Positions 7,254-15,000 of a DNA stretch of 22,015 bases are shown here, piece after piece. This DNA comes from Bacteroidales bacterium (GTDB lineage Bacteria > Bacteroidota > Bacteroidia > Bacteroidales > Paludibacteraceae): NCBI GenBank assembly GCA_900769035.1, contig CAAGFD010000183.1, positions 1 to 22,015 of the forward strand. Direction: 5' to 3'. Every line of letters starts with the position of its first letter. Position 1 is the stretch's first letter. The position numbers and the translations under genes were made by a program. The notes beneath the pieces are model-generated. The model saw only the letters and a list, made by a program, of their open reading frames with translations. It was not told where the DNA came from and did no database searches.

Positions 7254-7266
7254 TAGAGCCAATTTA

Positions 7267-7301
7267 TAAAAAAAGGAGCACCGAAAAAAAACGGCACTCC
7301 T
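7267..7301 (-). terminator. Terminator of the tlpA-DUF6029-Omp28-lipoprotein operon
   Basis: On the minus strand AGGAGTGCCG (7301-7292) pairs with CGGTGCTCCT (7283-7274) around an eight-base T loop, with two non-Watson-Crick positions, and is followed by a T run (7273-7267). It lies 33 bases past the last stop of the operon. Confidence 0.75.
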
Positions 7302-7333
7302 CATATAATGATTGATTTATTATTCAATTAAAA

Positions 7334-7810
7334 TTATTCGTTCACACCGGGGTAATCGAAAATTACAGTGAAAGAGATAGAATAATCGCCATTAGAGACT
7401 GTGAAAACCACTTCTGCTTTTGCAGGGGCATTATCTTTAGCTTCGAGGTGATATTGGATTTCTTGAGCCAAGCCTGAAGCAAGATTTTCTACTGTCCACA
7501 CTTGAGTTTCCTCTCCGTTTCCAGGAAGACATTCATTTATACACAAAGAAGAACTGAATTTATTAAAATCATAATTACGTTTTTCGGTGATATTAACGCT
7601 AAACGATTTATTTGATTCGTTCTCGATCATAAAATAGAAAGGCATTTCCATTGCCATAGCGTCTAATTCGGATACAGTAATAGTAGCCTTATCAGCAACA
7701 AGTTCTCCATCGAAATAAACGCCGAAAGGAGCTGTAGTTTCGCCACCGCCGCAACTAACTAAAGCGAGCAAAGCAACGAGGGATAAAGAAAAGAATTTAA
7801 CAAGTTTCAT
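7334..7810 (-). CDS. Small lipoprotein of unknown function
   Basis: This is a 158-residue precursor. Residues 1-19 form a lipoprotein signal peptide ending LVSC, so Cys20 would be lipidated after SPase II cleavage; GGGE follows. The mature part is beta-rich, with alternating hydrophobic strands and a CINEC segment (Cys90 and Cys94) that could form a disulfide. It is plausibly an immunoglobulin-like fold, but I do not recognise a named family. It is the last gene of the envelope operon, 31 bases after the Omp28-like gene and before a terminator. Given a TlpA-like oxidoreductase in the same operon, the CxxxC pair may be a redox client; that is inference. Confidence 0.8.
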   Translation of the reverse strand: MKLVKFFSLSLVALLALVSCGGGETTAPFGVYFDGELVADKATITVSELDAMAMEMPFYFMIENESNKSFSVNITEKRNYDFNKFSSSLCINECLPGNGEETQVWTVENLASGLAQEIQYHLEAKDNAPAKAEVVFTVSNGDYSISFTVIFDYPGVNE

Positions 7811-7841
7811 ATCTTTTAAATTTTAAAAATTAATAATTTCA

Positions 7842-8660
7842 TTAATGTTCTACATTACCGAAAGCGATTTCGGCAGCTTGGAATACCTCTTTAGTATCGG
7901 TATTTATAAGGACAGCCACTACGGAGCAATTTTCCGGCACATAATCCTCGTCGATAGTAACGGTATAATCTTTTTCCATTTCTTGAGCAACGACGCCAAG
8001 TTCATCTCCCCAAAGGGCGTTAATACATTTACGGAACACGTGGTTGTGATGATAATTCTCGTCATAACCATCATGAATACGTTGAATACCGATGATATTA
8101 CTTTCGAGAAGCCACATTTGAAGAGAAACGTTATCGGAAGGATTTTCTGTCAAAGGAGTGACATTAACCTTTATAGAATATTCTCTATCGGAACCTGACT
8201 TAGAGAGAGACAAGCCATAAGAAGGCTCTATTGCGCGCTGAGCCATAACTTGGGCAGTCCATTTATTATACACTTGAATATACTCGCCATCGAATTTAGT
8301 ACCATTAATCACACCGGCAGGGAGACCTGTGGATTGGGAACCGCCATAGAAAGTAAGATAATCCATAGCCTCTTTTGAGCGGAGGTCGAGAGGGTTATTC
8401 TTTGGATCGGTAAAGCCATGACCATAGGGATGCATACCGACTACTACGATATTCTCCGGGCAGATACCGATAATATCGTTTGCAACGGCAGCGGCGTCAG
8501 GGCAGTTGACACAAGCCCAGCCGGTAAACTCGGTAAGGAGCACCACCCTATTGGAAGGAGCCAATTCCACCTCAATCAAGCGATTATCTTCTTTGATTAC
8601 TTCGCATGAATACATAAGAGGAAGAATCAAGAGATATAGGAATATTTTTTTGAAATTCAT
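7842..8660 (-). CDS. Omp28-related outer-membrane lipoprotein
   Basis: This is a 272-residue precursor. The signal peptide ends LMYSC, so Cys19 is the lipidation site. The segment VLLTEFTGWACVNCPDAA places a CxxC (Cys50-Cys53) at the position of a thioredoxin-like active site, and PEN-IVVVGMHPYGH follows. This is the hallmark of the Omp28-related family known from Porphyromonas and Bacteroides. The C-terminal half (from about 150) is beta-rich. It sits between a DUF6029 barrel and a small lipoprotein, with a TlpA-like protein first in the operon, which suggests a shared envelope redox or assembly role. The 12-base gap to the upstream gene supports co-transcription. The family call is good; the biochemical function is unproven. 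Confidence 0.85.
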   Translation of the reverse strand: MNFKKIFLYLLILPLMYSCEVIKEDNRLIEVELAPSNRVVLLTEFTGWACVNCPDAAAVANDIIGICPENIVVVGMHPYGHGFTDPKNNPLDLRSKEAMDYLTFYGGSQSTGLPAGVINGTKFDGEYIQVYNKWTAQVMAQRAIEPSYGLSLSKSGSDREYSIKVNVTPLTENPSDNVSLQMWLLESNIIGIQRIHDGYDENYHHNHVFRKCINALWGDELGVVAQEMEKDYTVTIDEDYVPENCSVVAVLINTDTKEVFQAAEIAFGNVEH

Positions 8661-8672
8661 TTTATATACTCA

Positions 8673-10358
8673 TTAAAAGTTAACATAATAAGAAAGCGAT
8701 AAGCCCTTTGAAGCAGGCACATATCGACACACACCGCCCGAGCAGTTATAACCGGCACGGGTACGACCATAGCCTAATTGGATGCGATGAGCGCCCCAGT
8801 TATAAGTAGCAGAAACTTTATAATAGTGTTGGTTAGTTTCGCCGATATTCCACAAGTCTGAAATCTCTATCATACATTGTTGGAATAGAGATAATTCATA
8901 AAGTGCATAAACCCAAGAACCTCTATCTTGACGAGTGTGGAGATATTGAGCTTCGAGGCGCATACCAACCTCGTCGATAGGGCGATATTTAACATCTGCA
9001 ACGATGATATGAGATTTAACGATATCACCATTATGGCCGTGACCTTCTACCACCTTTTGGTTGTATTGTTGATACATATACATAGCGGTCATTGACACCT
9101 TTTTAGAGAATTTCTTTTGAAATTCGATGTGGGCATCGAGGTAATAAGTTTCGTCGCCCATACCGAAGAAAGGAGAAGTGTAGCCGTTAGTACCTTGTAG
9201 AGAGCCATTAACTTTTTCTACCTCAACGGTTTTTAGACCACGGATATAAGTACCGTTCAACTTAAAGCTGGTACCGTATTTACCACCCATAGGGGTTTTA
9301 CGTTTAAACGTATAACGAGCCTCGGCTTGGAAAGCCCATTCACCCTGCATTTGAGTTGCGTATGGATAGAAAGCGGCAAGCATATAAGTATGAGTCATAG
9401 AAAAAGCAGGCATATGGTTGATATAACCGGCAGAACCGGAAGCATTTCTATCAGAGCGGAAGTTCATATTATCCGAGCGTTTTGCTTGAACGAGGAAGCT
9501 CATACCCTTTTGCGAATAGGCAAGGGAAACGAGTGCAGTAGAACCCGGTTTGTAGATATACCCATTATCATTACAAGGGTCGTTAGCCTTGTAAGCGTAT
9601 TCTACGAGAGCATTCCAACCACCTTTTTGGAATCGTACGCGAACATCACCGGCGCCGACAAATTGAGGCAAATTCAAGCGATGCATAGGGTCCGGTTGAA
9701 TAACCTCGTCGGGATCGTATTTACTAACATAAGAAGCACCGATAAGCAAGCGGTAGTTACCCTCTTGCATAACTTTACTCCATTCATCGATATTAAGTTC
9801 GAGGTCGGCACCCATAACGGCACCTAAATTATAATTGAAACCGAAATAGTTTTCGGCATTATAATTAAAGTATTTACGTTGCATACCGCCGAGCATTTTA
9901 AGGTTTATACCCTTATAAGGGCGGAGAACGATACGAGCACCTCGGAGGGAGTTATCGATACCGAGAGGGCGGTCTTCATAAGCGCGGAAGATGAGACCCG
10001 AGCCGAATTGATCATATACATTACCGACGGTCATTTCGAACCATTTGTATTTACCGGTAACGAAAACGTTAGGGATACCACCGCCGGCGAAAGCATCTTC
10101 AAAGCCCGGGAGAGGCTTATGAAGAAGTTCTAACCTGGCACCGGCAGTAACGTAAGTACTTGAAAGCGATAAATCGACATAAGTATTACTTAAGAAGCTA
10201 CCGGCATAATTTGTAGCACCGATTACGCTATCCACTTGAGGCACAAGCATATCTGTTTGCACACTACCATGGAAGGAAACCCCTTTACCCTCTTCTTGAG
10301 CGAATAATGCAGAAGAAAAAACAAGAGGTAATATCAATAGAGGTAAAAAACGTTTCAT
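8673..10358 (-). CDS. DUF6029 family outer-membrane protein
   Basis: This 561-residue protein has a type I signal peptide cleaved after about residue 20 (SSALFAQ). The rest alternates short amphipathic strands with polar loops and ends in SLSYYVNF with a terminal Phe, as in outer-membrane beta barrels. The segment NVYDQFGSGLIFRAYEDRPLG, followed by RGARIVLRPYKGINLK, is characteristic of DUF6029 proteins of Bacteroidota. The function of the family is unknown. It is the second gene of the operon, 24 bases after the TlpA-like gene and 12 before the Omp28-like gene. Pairing with two thioredoxin-fold proteins suggests the products work together in the outer membrane. Confidence 0.85.
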   Translation of the reverse strand: MKRFLPLLILPLVFSSALFAQEEGKGVSFHGSVQTDMLVPQVDSVIGATNYAGSFLSNTYVDLSLSSTYVTAGARLELLHKPLPGFEDAFAGGGIPNVFVTGKYKWFEMTVGNVYDQFGSGLIFRAYEDRPLGIDNSLRGARIVLRPYKGINLKMLGGMQRKYFNYNAENYFGFNYNLGAVMGADLELNIDEWSKVMQEGNYRLLIGASYVSKYDPDEVIQPDPMHRLNLPQFVGAGDVRVRFQKGGWNALVEYAYKANDPCNDNGYIYKPGSTALVSLAYSQKGMSFLVQAKRSDNMNFRSDRNASGSAGYINHMPAFSMTHTYMLAAFYPYATQMQGEWAFQAEARYTFKRKTPMGGKYGTSFKLNGTYIRGLKTVEVEKVNGSLQGTNGYTSPFFGMGDETYYLDAHIEFQKKFSKKVSMTAMYMYQQYNQKVVEGHGHNGDIVKSHIIVADVKYRPIDEVGMRLEAQYLHTRQDRGSWVYALYELSLFQQCMIEISDLWNIGETNQHYYKVSATYNWGAHRIQLGYGRTRAGYNCSGGVCRYVPASKGLSLSYYVNF

Positions 10359-10382
10359 CTACGAAAAAGGGATGTATGAATA

Positions 10383-10871
10383 TTATTTTTTCTTTAACAA
10401 TTCACGAACTTTTTCAATAAGATGTTTTTCGGAACCGACGGTATAGCCGGAGCGTTGATCAACGATATTACCTTTACCATCAATAACAAAGACAGAAGGA
10501 ACGAGAGTAACATTCATAGCTCTTTTAAAATCGCTGTTAGGATCGAGAAGGACGTCAAACTCCCAACCTTTACTATCTACAAGAGGTTTTACTTTATCCA
10601 CATTTTGACCTTGGTCGATAGAGATAGCAAATAATTTAACACCGGTTTCTTCTTCCCAATCGGCGATAACTTCATTAATAGCATCGAGCTCTTGTTGGCA
10701 AGGTTTGCACCAAGTAGCAAAGAAACTGATAATAAACGGTTTGCCATTGTTGCTTAATTTGGCAGTATTAACAGTTTTACCATCAATTGTTTTAAGAGTA
10801 ACAGATGGCAATTGAGCGAAACTCAATAGAGAAATTAACGCTAATGAAACGATCAAAAATAATTTCTTCAT
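10383..10871 (-). CDS. TlpA-like thiol-disulfide oxidoreductase
   Basis: This 162-residue exported thioredoxin-fold protein has a signal peptide at residues 1-19 cleaved at SFA/Q. The active site FFATWCKPCQQE has WCxxC at 54-58, and the cis-proline loop reads TLVPSVFVIDGKGNIV. This fits TlpA/ResA-type reductases that keep periplasmic cysteines reduced, for example in cytochrome c maturation or for dedicated client proteins. It is first in an operon with DUF6029, Omp28-like and lipoprotein genes, two of which encode paired cysteines, so a dedicated role is more likely than general cytochrome maturation; that is inference. A promoter box lies 35 bases upstream. Confidence 0.9.
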   Translation of the reverse strand: MKKLFLIVSLALISLLSFAQLPSVTLKTIDGKTVNTAKLSNNGKPFIISFFATWCKPCQQELDAINEVIADWEEETGVKLFAISIDQGQNVDKVKPLVDSKGWEFDVLLDPNSDFKRAMNVTLVPSVFVIDGKGNIVDQRSGYTVGSEKHLIEKVRELLKKK

Positions 10872-10905
10872 ATCAGTATAAATTTAAATTAGTATTTTCA
10901 ATATG

Positions 10906-10913
10906 CAAATTTA
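10906..10913 (-). promoter_or_regulatory. -7 promoter element (TAAATTTG) of the tlpA-like operon
   Basis: On the minus strand this reads TAAATTTG, an exact TAnnTTTG match, 35 bases before the ATG of the tlpA-like gene in a 131-base intergenic region. The -33 element is not obvious. Confidence 0.6.
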
Positions 10914-11002
10914 AGATTTTAATTTGAAACCGAAAAGCAATTCTTAATTTTTCCATCGATTTTAACATAAAATATTAGCTCTATAGGATTTTTCAGTTAA
11001 AA

Positions 11003-12001
11003 TCAGACTAACTTACGACCTACAGCCTCCGCGATAGGAATTAAAGAGTTGTACATTTCGGTAAATTGGAGGCAATTGAGCTGTTGAGCGGCGTCGCTCA
11101 AAGCGCATTTTGGATTCGGGTGAGACTCGATAAGCAATCCATCTACGCCCATAGCGACGCAAGCGCGAGCGAGACTTGGCACACCGTAATCATAACCCAT
11201 AGCGTGACTTGGATCGAGGATAACAGGCAGATTGCAATGCTCTTTAAGCCAAGCGACACCGCAAAGGTCGAGAGTAAAACGAGTATATGTCTCAAAAGTG
11301 CGAATGCCTCTTTCGCACAAGATAACATTCTCATTACCTTGAGATAAGATAAAGTCTGCACAATTAACGAATTCTTGGAGGGTGGTACCGAATCCACGTT
11401 TTAGGATTACTACTTTATCGGACTTTCCACAAGCGGTGAGCAGACTATGGTCGTACATACTTTTGGCACCAATTTGTACAATATCGGCATATTCTATAAC
11501 GTCGTTCACATGGGTAGCGTCGCGCACTTCGGTAGCGATTTTCAATCCATATTTAGAGCGCATTTTATCCAACAATTTAAGGCCATCGATACCGAGACCG
11601 CGGAAAGTATAAGGGGAAGTACGAGGTTTAAAGCAACCGGCACGAAGTACTTTAATACCCAATTTTACAAGCATTTGACAAACGGTATCAATTTGTTCTT
11701 CGCTTTCTATTGAGCAAGGGCCGGCAATCATTAGAGTATTTTTGCAATCACCGCCAATATAAGTGTCGGCTATATTAATTTTTCTCACTTCTTTATGATA
11801 CTCTTTAGAACAGAGTTGCATATCGGATTTCATCACCCATTCTGCAAGGGCAAAAGGGGCAAGGGCAAACGGCATTGTTTTCACCGATGAAGAAGTTACG
11901 AAAACGTAATAATCGGGTTTTTTAATAACGATAGCATGAGTTTGTTCAGCTAAAGCGTTTACGACATCTTGAGATAGATTTATAGGCAAATGAACTATCA
12001 T
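11003..12001 (-). CDS. aroF: 3-deoxy-7-phosphoheptulonate (DAHP) synthase, type I-beta
   Basis: This enzyme condenses phosphoenolpyruvate and erythrose 4-phosphate, the first step of the shikimate pathway. The 332-residue protein shows the whole catalytic signature: AGPCSIES, CFKPRTSPYTFRGLG, KRGFGTTLQEF, CERGIRTFE, DPSHAMGYDYGVP, and GLLIESHPNPKCALSD. An N-terminal extension of about 90 residues stands where Thermotoga-type enzymes carry a ferredoxin-like regulatory domain. Here it is only weakly similar, so allosteric control may differ. There is no chorismate mutase domain, unlike the fused enzyme of some relatives. It starts 6 bases after the epimerase-CBS gene, so both are translated from one transcript. 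A perfect inverted repeat GATTTTAAC/GTTAAAATC (10958-10966, 10996-11004) overlaps the stop. Confidence 0.93.
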   Translation of the reverse strand: MIVHLPINLSQDVVNALAEQTHAIVIKKPDYYVFVTSSSVKTMPFALAPFALAEWVMKSDMQLCSKEYHKEVRKINIADTYIGGDCKNTLMIAGPCSIESEEQIDTVCQMLVKLGIKVLRAGCFKPRTSPYTFRGLGIDGLKLLDKMRSKYGLKIATEVRDATHVNDVIEYADIVQIGAKSMYDHSLLTACGKSDKVVILKRGFGTTLQEFVNCADFILSQGNENVILCERGIRTFETYTRFTLDLCGVAWLKEHCNLPVILDPSHAMGYDYGVPSLARACVAMGVDGLLIESHPNPKCALSDAAQQLNCLQFTEMYNSLIPIAEAVGRKLV

Positions 12002-12007
12002 AATAAT

Positions 12008-13009
12008 CTATATTTCACTACGGATAAGGTTAAAGAATGTAACTGCGCCAACAGGAATATTATCATCATTAACTACGGGGAAGAAATTGACGATAAAATT
12101 TTGTTTGGCAATTTCATTCAACATATCTTTAATTGTTAGATTCTCATTAAGAGAGAAAGGTTTAAAATTAATACAATCTAAAGTAGAAATTTTATCGAAA
12201 TTATCGGCATTTTTAATAAAAGCGCGTCGAATATCGGCATTAGAAGCGATACCGATAAATTTTCCATCGTCATTAACGAATATTACGAAACCGAGAGAGA
12301 AGTTTTCGATAGCGAGAAGGACGTCATTCACCGAAGCATTATTAAAATTGAGCACGGGGATATTCTCCATCATAAAATCTTTTATTTGGAATGAGGAGGC
12401 GATATCTTTACGCAAATCGATTAAAGCTCTTGCGGGAGAATTGTTTTTAGCAAGATAAGATCCGCACACAACCCTATTTACACCGATGTTACGGAGTACG
12501 AAAGCGACTTCAGCATTTACACCGCCATCGACAAAAATACTTTTGTTTTGGTATTTAGCGCGGAAGTGGCGAATTTTTTTAAATACATTTTTATTAAAAA
12601 CGCCACCACTAACACCCGGTGTAGTAGTCATAAACAGCACGAAATCTACGTTTTCAAAATCATCTATAACATTATAAGGAGTATCATTTGTAATACCGAT
12701 ACCCCATTTAGTGTTGTTAAGATGAGGGAATACACAGTGTTTTTCGGTTAGATTTTCGTATTGAAACTGCACGTAATCGATTTTATACTTATCTATATAA
12801 TCGAAGTATTTGGCAGGATTATCGGTAATGATGTGGAGATCTATCGGAGTTTTGGATATCTGACGAATTTGTTCGATATCATTGAAGACGCTGACGTCAT
12901 CGTTACAATCGATATGGAAGCTATCTATATACAACACGTCGAGTGACTTTACAATTTCTTGTAAAGACAATTTTTTATCATATGCATAAATAGAAGCTGA
13001 AATTTTCAT
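12008..13009 (-). CDS. Ribulose-phosphate 3-epimerase-like protein fused to a CBS domain pair
   Basis: The ATG is at 13009 and gives 333 residues. A longer frame begins with TTG at 13030 inside the T run of the upstream terminator, so I reject it. Residues 1-205 follow the ribulose-phosphate epimerase barrel: MKISASI, FHIDCND (His32, Asp34), DLHI (His59), FMTTTPGVSGG, and FVDGG (Asp161), then CGS. The four metal-ligand positions are kept, while DVMDGH and NPGFGG have diverged. Residues about 208-333 form two CBS motifs (VNDVLLAIE...GIASNADIRRA; LTIKDMLNEI...GAVTFFNLI), which usually bind adenine nucleotides. It lies 6 bases before the DAHP synthase gene. It might be an epimerase regulated by energy state, or act on a related sugar phosphate. 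Use of Asn, Ile and Lys is high compared with its neighbours. Confidence 0.8.
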   Translation of the reverse strand: MKISASIYAYDKKLSLQEIVKSLDVLYIDSFHIDCNDDVSVFNDIEQIRQISKTPIDLHIITDNPAKYFDYIDKYKIDYVQFQYENLTEKHCVFPHLNNTKWGIGITNDTPYNVIDDFENVDFVLFMTTTPGVSGGVFNKNVFKKIRHFRAKYQNKSIFVDGGVNAEVAFVLRNIGVNRVVCGSYLAKNNSPARALIDLRKDIASSFQIKDFMMENIPVLNFNNASVNDVLLAIENFSLGFVIFVNDDGKFIGIASNADIRRAFIKNADNFDKISTLDCINFKPFSLNENLTIKDMLNEIAKQNFIVNFFPVVNDDNIPVGAVTFFNLIRSEI

Positions 13010-13028
13010 ATCGGGTATTGTAACAAGC

Positions 13029-13074
13029 AAAAAAGGGAAATAGGGAATAGACGAAGCTATCCCTACTCCCTATT
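13029..13074 (-). terminator. Terminator after the nfnAB-LOG-GH16-like operon
   Basis: On the minus strand AATAGGGAGTAGGGATAG (13074-13057) pairs, with small bulges, with CTATTCCCTATTTCCC (13050-13035) around a short CTTCGT-type loop and runs into six T (13034-13029). It lies 20 bases past the GH16-like stop and just before the start of the epimerase-CBS gene. Confidence 0.8.
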
Positions 13075-13094
13075 ATGCGTTATAAATTACAAGT

Positions 13095-14429
13095 TTACTT
13101 TTTTGTAAACACTTTGATATAATCCACTTCGAGTTCTGCATTACCGCCTTTTGCATTTTCCGGAACAAAAGAGTTAAGCATAGGGAACAGATCACATTCC
13201 GGCACGAAATCGGAAGTACGGAAAATCTCCATGTTATTAATATACCAAATAAGTTCTTTCTCGTTCCACTCTAAAGAGTATATAAAGAAATCGCCCGGAT
13301 TTATACCTTTTACGCGAGTTGAAGTATATTTGGTTTCGAATTTGGAGTTCCAATAGATACCCACTTCGATTTGACCGTCAGCAGTGTGACATATATTAAT
13401 GTGTGGAGTTTGTTTTTCGCCGACCAACCAAAAAGCATGGTGAACGGATTTATTACCTGTAAATCTCATTTTAGCAGAGAATACACCGCCTTTTTGGCAG
13501 ATAGCATTTTTGCCGTTGATGACGTCGGAAGTAAAATCGTAATCGCATTGAACGAAACCTTTTTGAGGGTGCCAAGCAATAGCTTGAGCTTTTTCTTCGC
13601 GAGTAGAGATACGGAGATATCCGTTAACGACAGCCACATTATTACCTTTGTTATTTGCTTGACGCTCGTTGATATAAGAGTAGTTACCAACGAGAGGTTT
13701 CTCTTTATAGAAGCCGGAGTTCCAAGCGGAAGCGTTCAAAGTATTCCAATCAAAGCAATCGTGGAAAGACATTGCGTATTTAGACACGATGTCGTATTTT
13801 TCCGGTTTTTGTTTGATATAGAATTGGATATCAGGATTTTGAGCGAGCGTATTAAAACGTTTTTCCTGTTGATATTCTTCTACTGTTTCCCAACGTTTTG
13901 CATTAGACCAGAACTTATTAGATTCGATGAATTGAGGTTTAGACACCTTTTCTTTCAATTCTTCATATTCTTTTAAGATATAAGAGTTATGCAAACGGAT
14001 ATACAACTTATACTCTTTAGAAGTCTCGAAATCTTTAAATTTTTTCAACTCCGGAGAGTTTTTAACTTTTTCGGGGTCATCTAATTGCACTCTGTTACCG
14101 CTATCTACGAAAGCGAGATAATCTTTAAGTTCTTTACTATCAGCAACCACATAATAGCCTTTAACGTCTTTATTTTTAGATAGTTTTTCGAGCTTAGTAA
14201 CATCTCTATACTCTTCGGTATCAGAGTATTTACGTTGTATAAGTGTACGTTTTTTCTCTTTGAATTCGGCGGACTTCACGATTTTGTATAACTCGGTATA
14301 TTCAGCGAACTCTTTAGAGGAACCGACAGCGATGAAACGTTGGTATTCGCGTGCCAACTCACTCATTTTTTCTTCAAATTTGGCGGTTGATTGCAGACTG
14401 CCAAACATTTTTTTCCAAAAGAGATTCAT
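13095..14429 (-). CDS. GH16-like (concanavalin fold) protein with degenerate catalytic motif and N-terminal repeats
   Basis: This 444-residue protein has no signal peptide. Residues 221-443 follow the glycoside hydrolase 16 (laminarinase-type) fold: FDWNTLN, GGVFSAKMRF, HHAFWLVGEK, LEWNEKELIWYINNMEIFRT and ELEVDYIKVF. At the catalytic site, where GH16 enzymes have ExDxxE, this protein reads HINICH (343-348), so all three acids are changed (Glu to His, Asp to Asn, Glu to His) and hydrolysis is not expected. Residues 35-210 hold about ten degenerate helical repeats of 14-18 residues built on a pattern like S-x-E-(F/Y)-K-x-Y-x-x-L, such as SSKEFAEY, SKELKDYL, SPELKKFK and SKEYKLYI. It is the last gene of the nfnA-nfnB-LOG operon, 22 bases after the LOG gene. 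It is probably a cytoplasmic carbohydrate-binding or scaffold protein; the role is unknown. Confidence 0.8.
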   Translation of the reverse strand: MNLFWKKMFGSLQSTAKFEEKMSELAREYQRFIAVGSSKEFAEYTELYKIVKSAEFKEKKRTLIQRKYSDTEEYRDVTKLEKLSKNKDVKGYYVVADSKELKDYLAFVDSGNRVQLDDPEKVKNSPELKKFKDFETSKEYKLYIRLHNSYILKEYEELKEKVSKPQFIESNKFWSNAKRWETVEEYQQEKRFNTLAQNPDIQFYIKQKPEKYDIVSKYAMSFHDCFDWNTLNASAWNSGFYKEKPLVGNYSYINERQANNKGNNVAVVNGYLRISTREEKAQAIAWHPQKGFVQCDYDFTSDVINGKNAICQKGGVFSAKMRFTGNKSVHHAFWLVGEKQTPHINICHTADGQIEVGIYWNSKFETKYTSTRVKGINPGDFFIYSLEWNEKELIWYINNMEIFRTSDFVPECDLFPMLNSFVPENAKGGNAELEVDYIKVFTKK

Positions 14430-14451
14430 AGTCCTGAAAGAATATGTATTA

Positions 14452-15000
14452 TTATTTATTATTTATTGATATCAATTCATTTTTCAAATCATCCAAATTT
14501 TCGAAGAATTTCAATGATTTCTTAACGGATTTACGGGCACCGGTACCTTCCTCTTCGAATTTATCGAATTGCATTTTAATGCCTTGCCAATAATTATCCG
14601 GATTAAAGACAAAAATAGGTTTGTTATGTTCTCCCACGATAAGAGATGCGTAGACATCGAACCATTCGTCGAGAGTGCCGAAACCGCCCGGGAATACGAC
14701 AAACACGTCGGATAGTTGTTTCATCATTGACTTACGGTTATTCATTGAGTCGACTTTAAAAATTTGAGTAGGATAAAGGCTCAATCTACCCTTATCGATA
14801 ATAGTTTGAGGCACGACGCCGATTATAGAAGCGCGTTTAGAGCTTGCGCCTTTAGCAACGCAATCCATCAAACCACCTATAGCACCGCCATAGACTAACG
14901 ACATGTCATTATCAGCCAACCATTTACCGAAATCAACAGCATAAGATTTATACTTCTTATTAATGGCATTGGCAGAAGAACAAAAAACACAGACCTTCAT
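14452..15000 (-). CDS. LOG family protein (TIGR00730), probable nucleoside 5'-monophosphate phosphoribohydrolase
   Basis: This 182-residue Rossmann-fold protein begins KVCVFCSSA and carries VYGGAIGGLM, the arginine-bearing NNRKSMM segment, and PGGFGTLDEWF, the PGGxGTxxE signature with the catalytic Glu. The family releases ribose 5-phosphate from nucleoside monophosphates, including cytokinin ribotides in plants. The bacterial substrate is often unknown. The length is normal for the family. Its ATG overlaps the nfnB stop (TAATG, one base shared), so translation is coupled. The GH16-like gene follows after 22 bases. Confidence 0.9.
   Translation of the reverse strand: MKVCVFCSSANAINKKYKSYAVDFGKWLADNDMSLVYGGAIGGLMDCVAKGASSKRASIIGVVPQTIIDKGRLSLYPTQIFKVDSMNNRKSMMKQLSDVFVVFPGGFGTLDEWFDVYASLIVGEHNKPIFVFNPDNYWQGIKMQFDKFEEEGTGARKSVKKSLKFFENLDDLKNELISINNK

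Noticed and set aside
10958..11004. Inverted repeat GATTTTAAC/GTTAAAATC as a terminator of aroF
   Set aside because: The arms pair perfectly, but they are AT-rich, the loop is long, and no T run follows on the minus strand.
13010..13030. TTG start for the epimerase-CBS gene
   Set aside because: The codon lies in the T run of the preceding terminator; the ATG at 13009 begins with the family's usual first strand.
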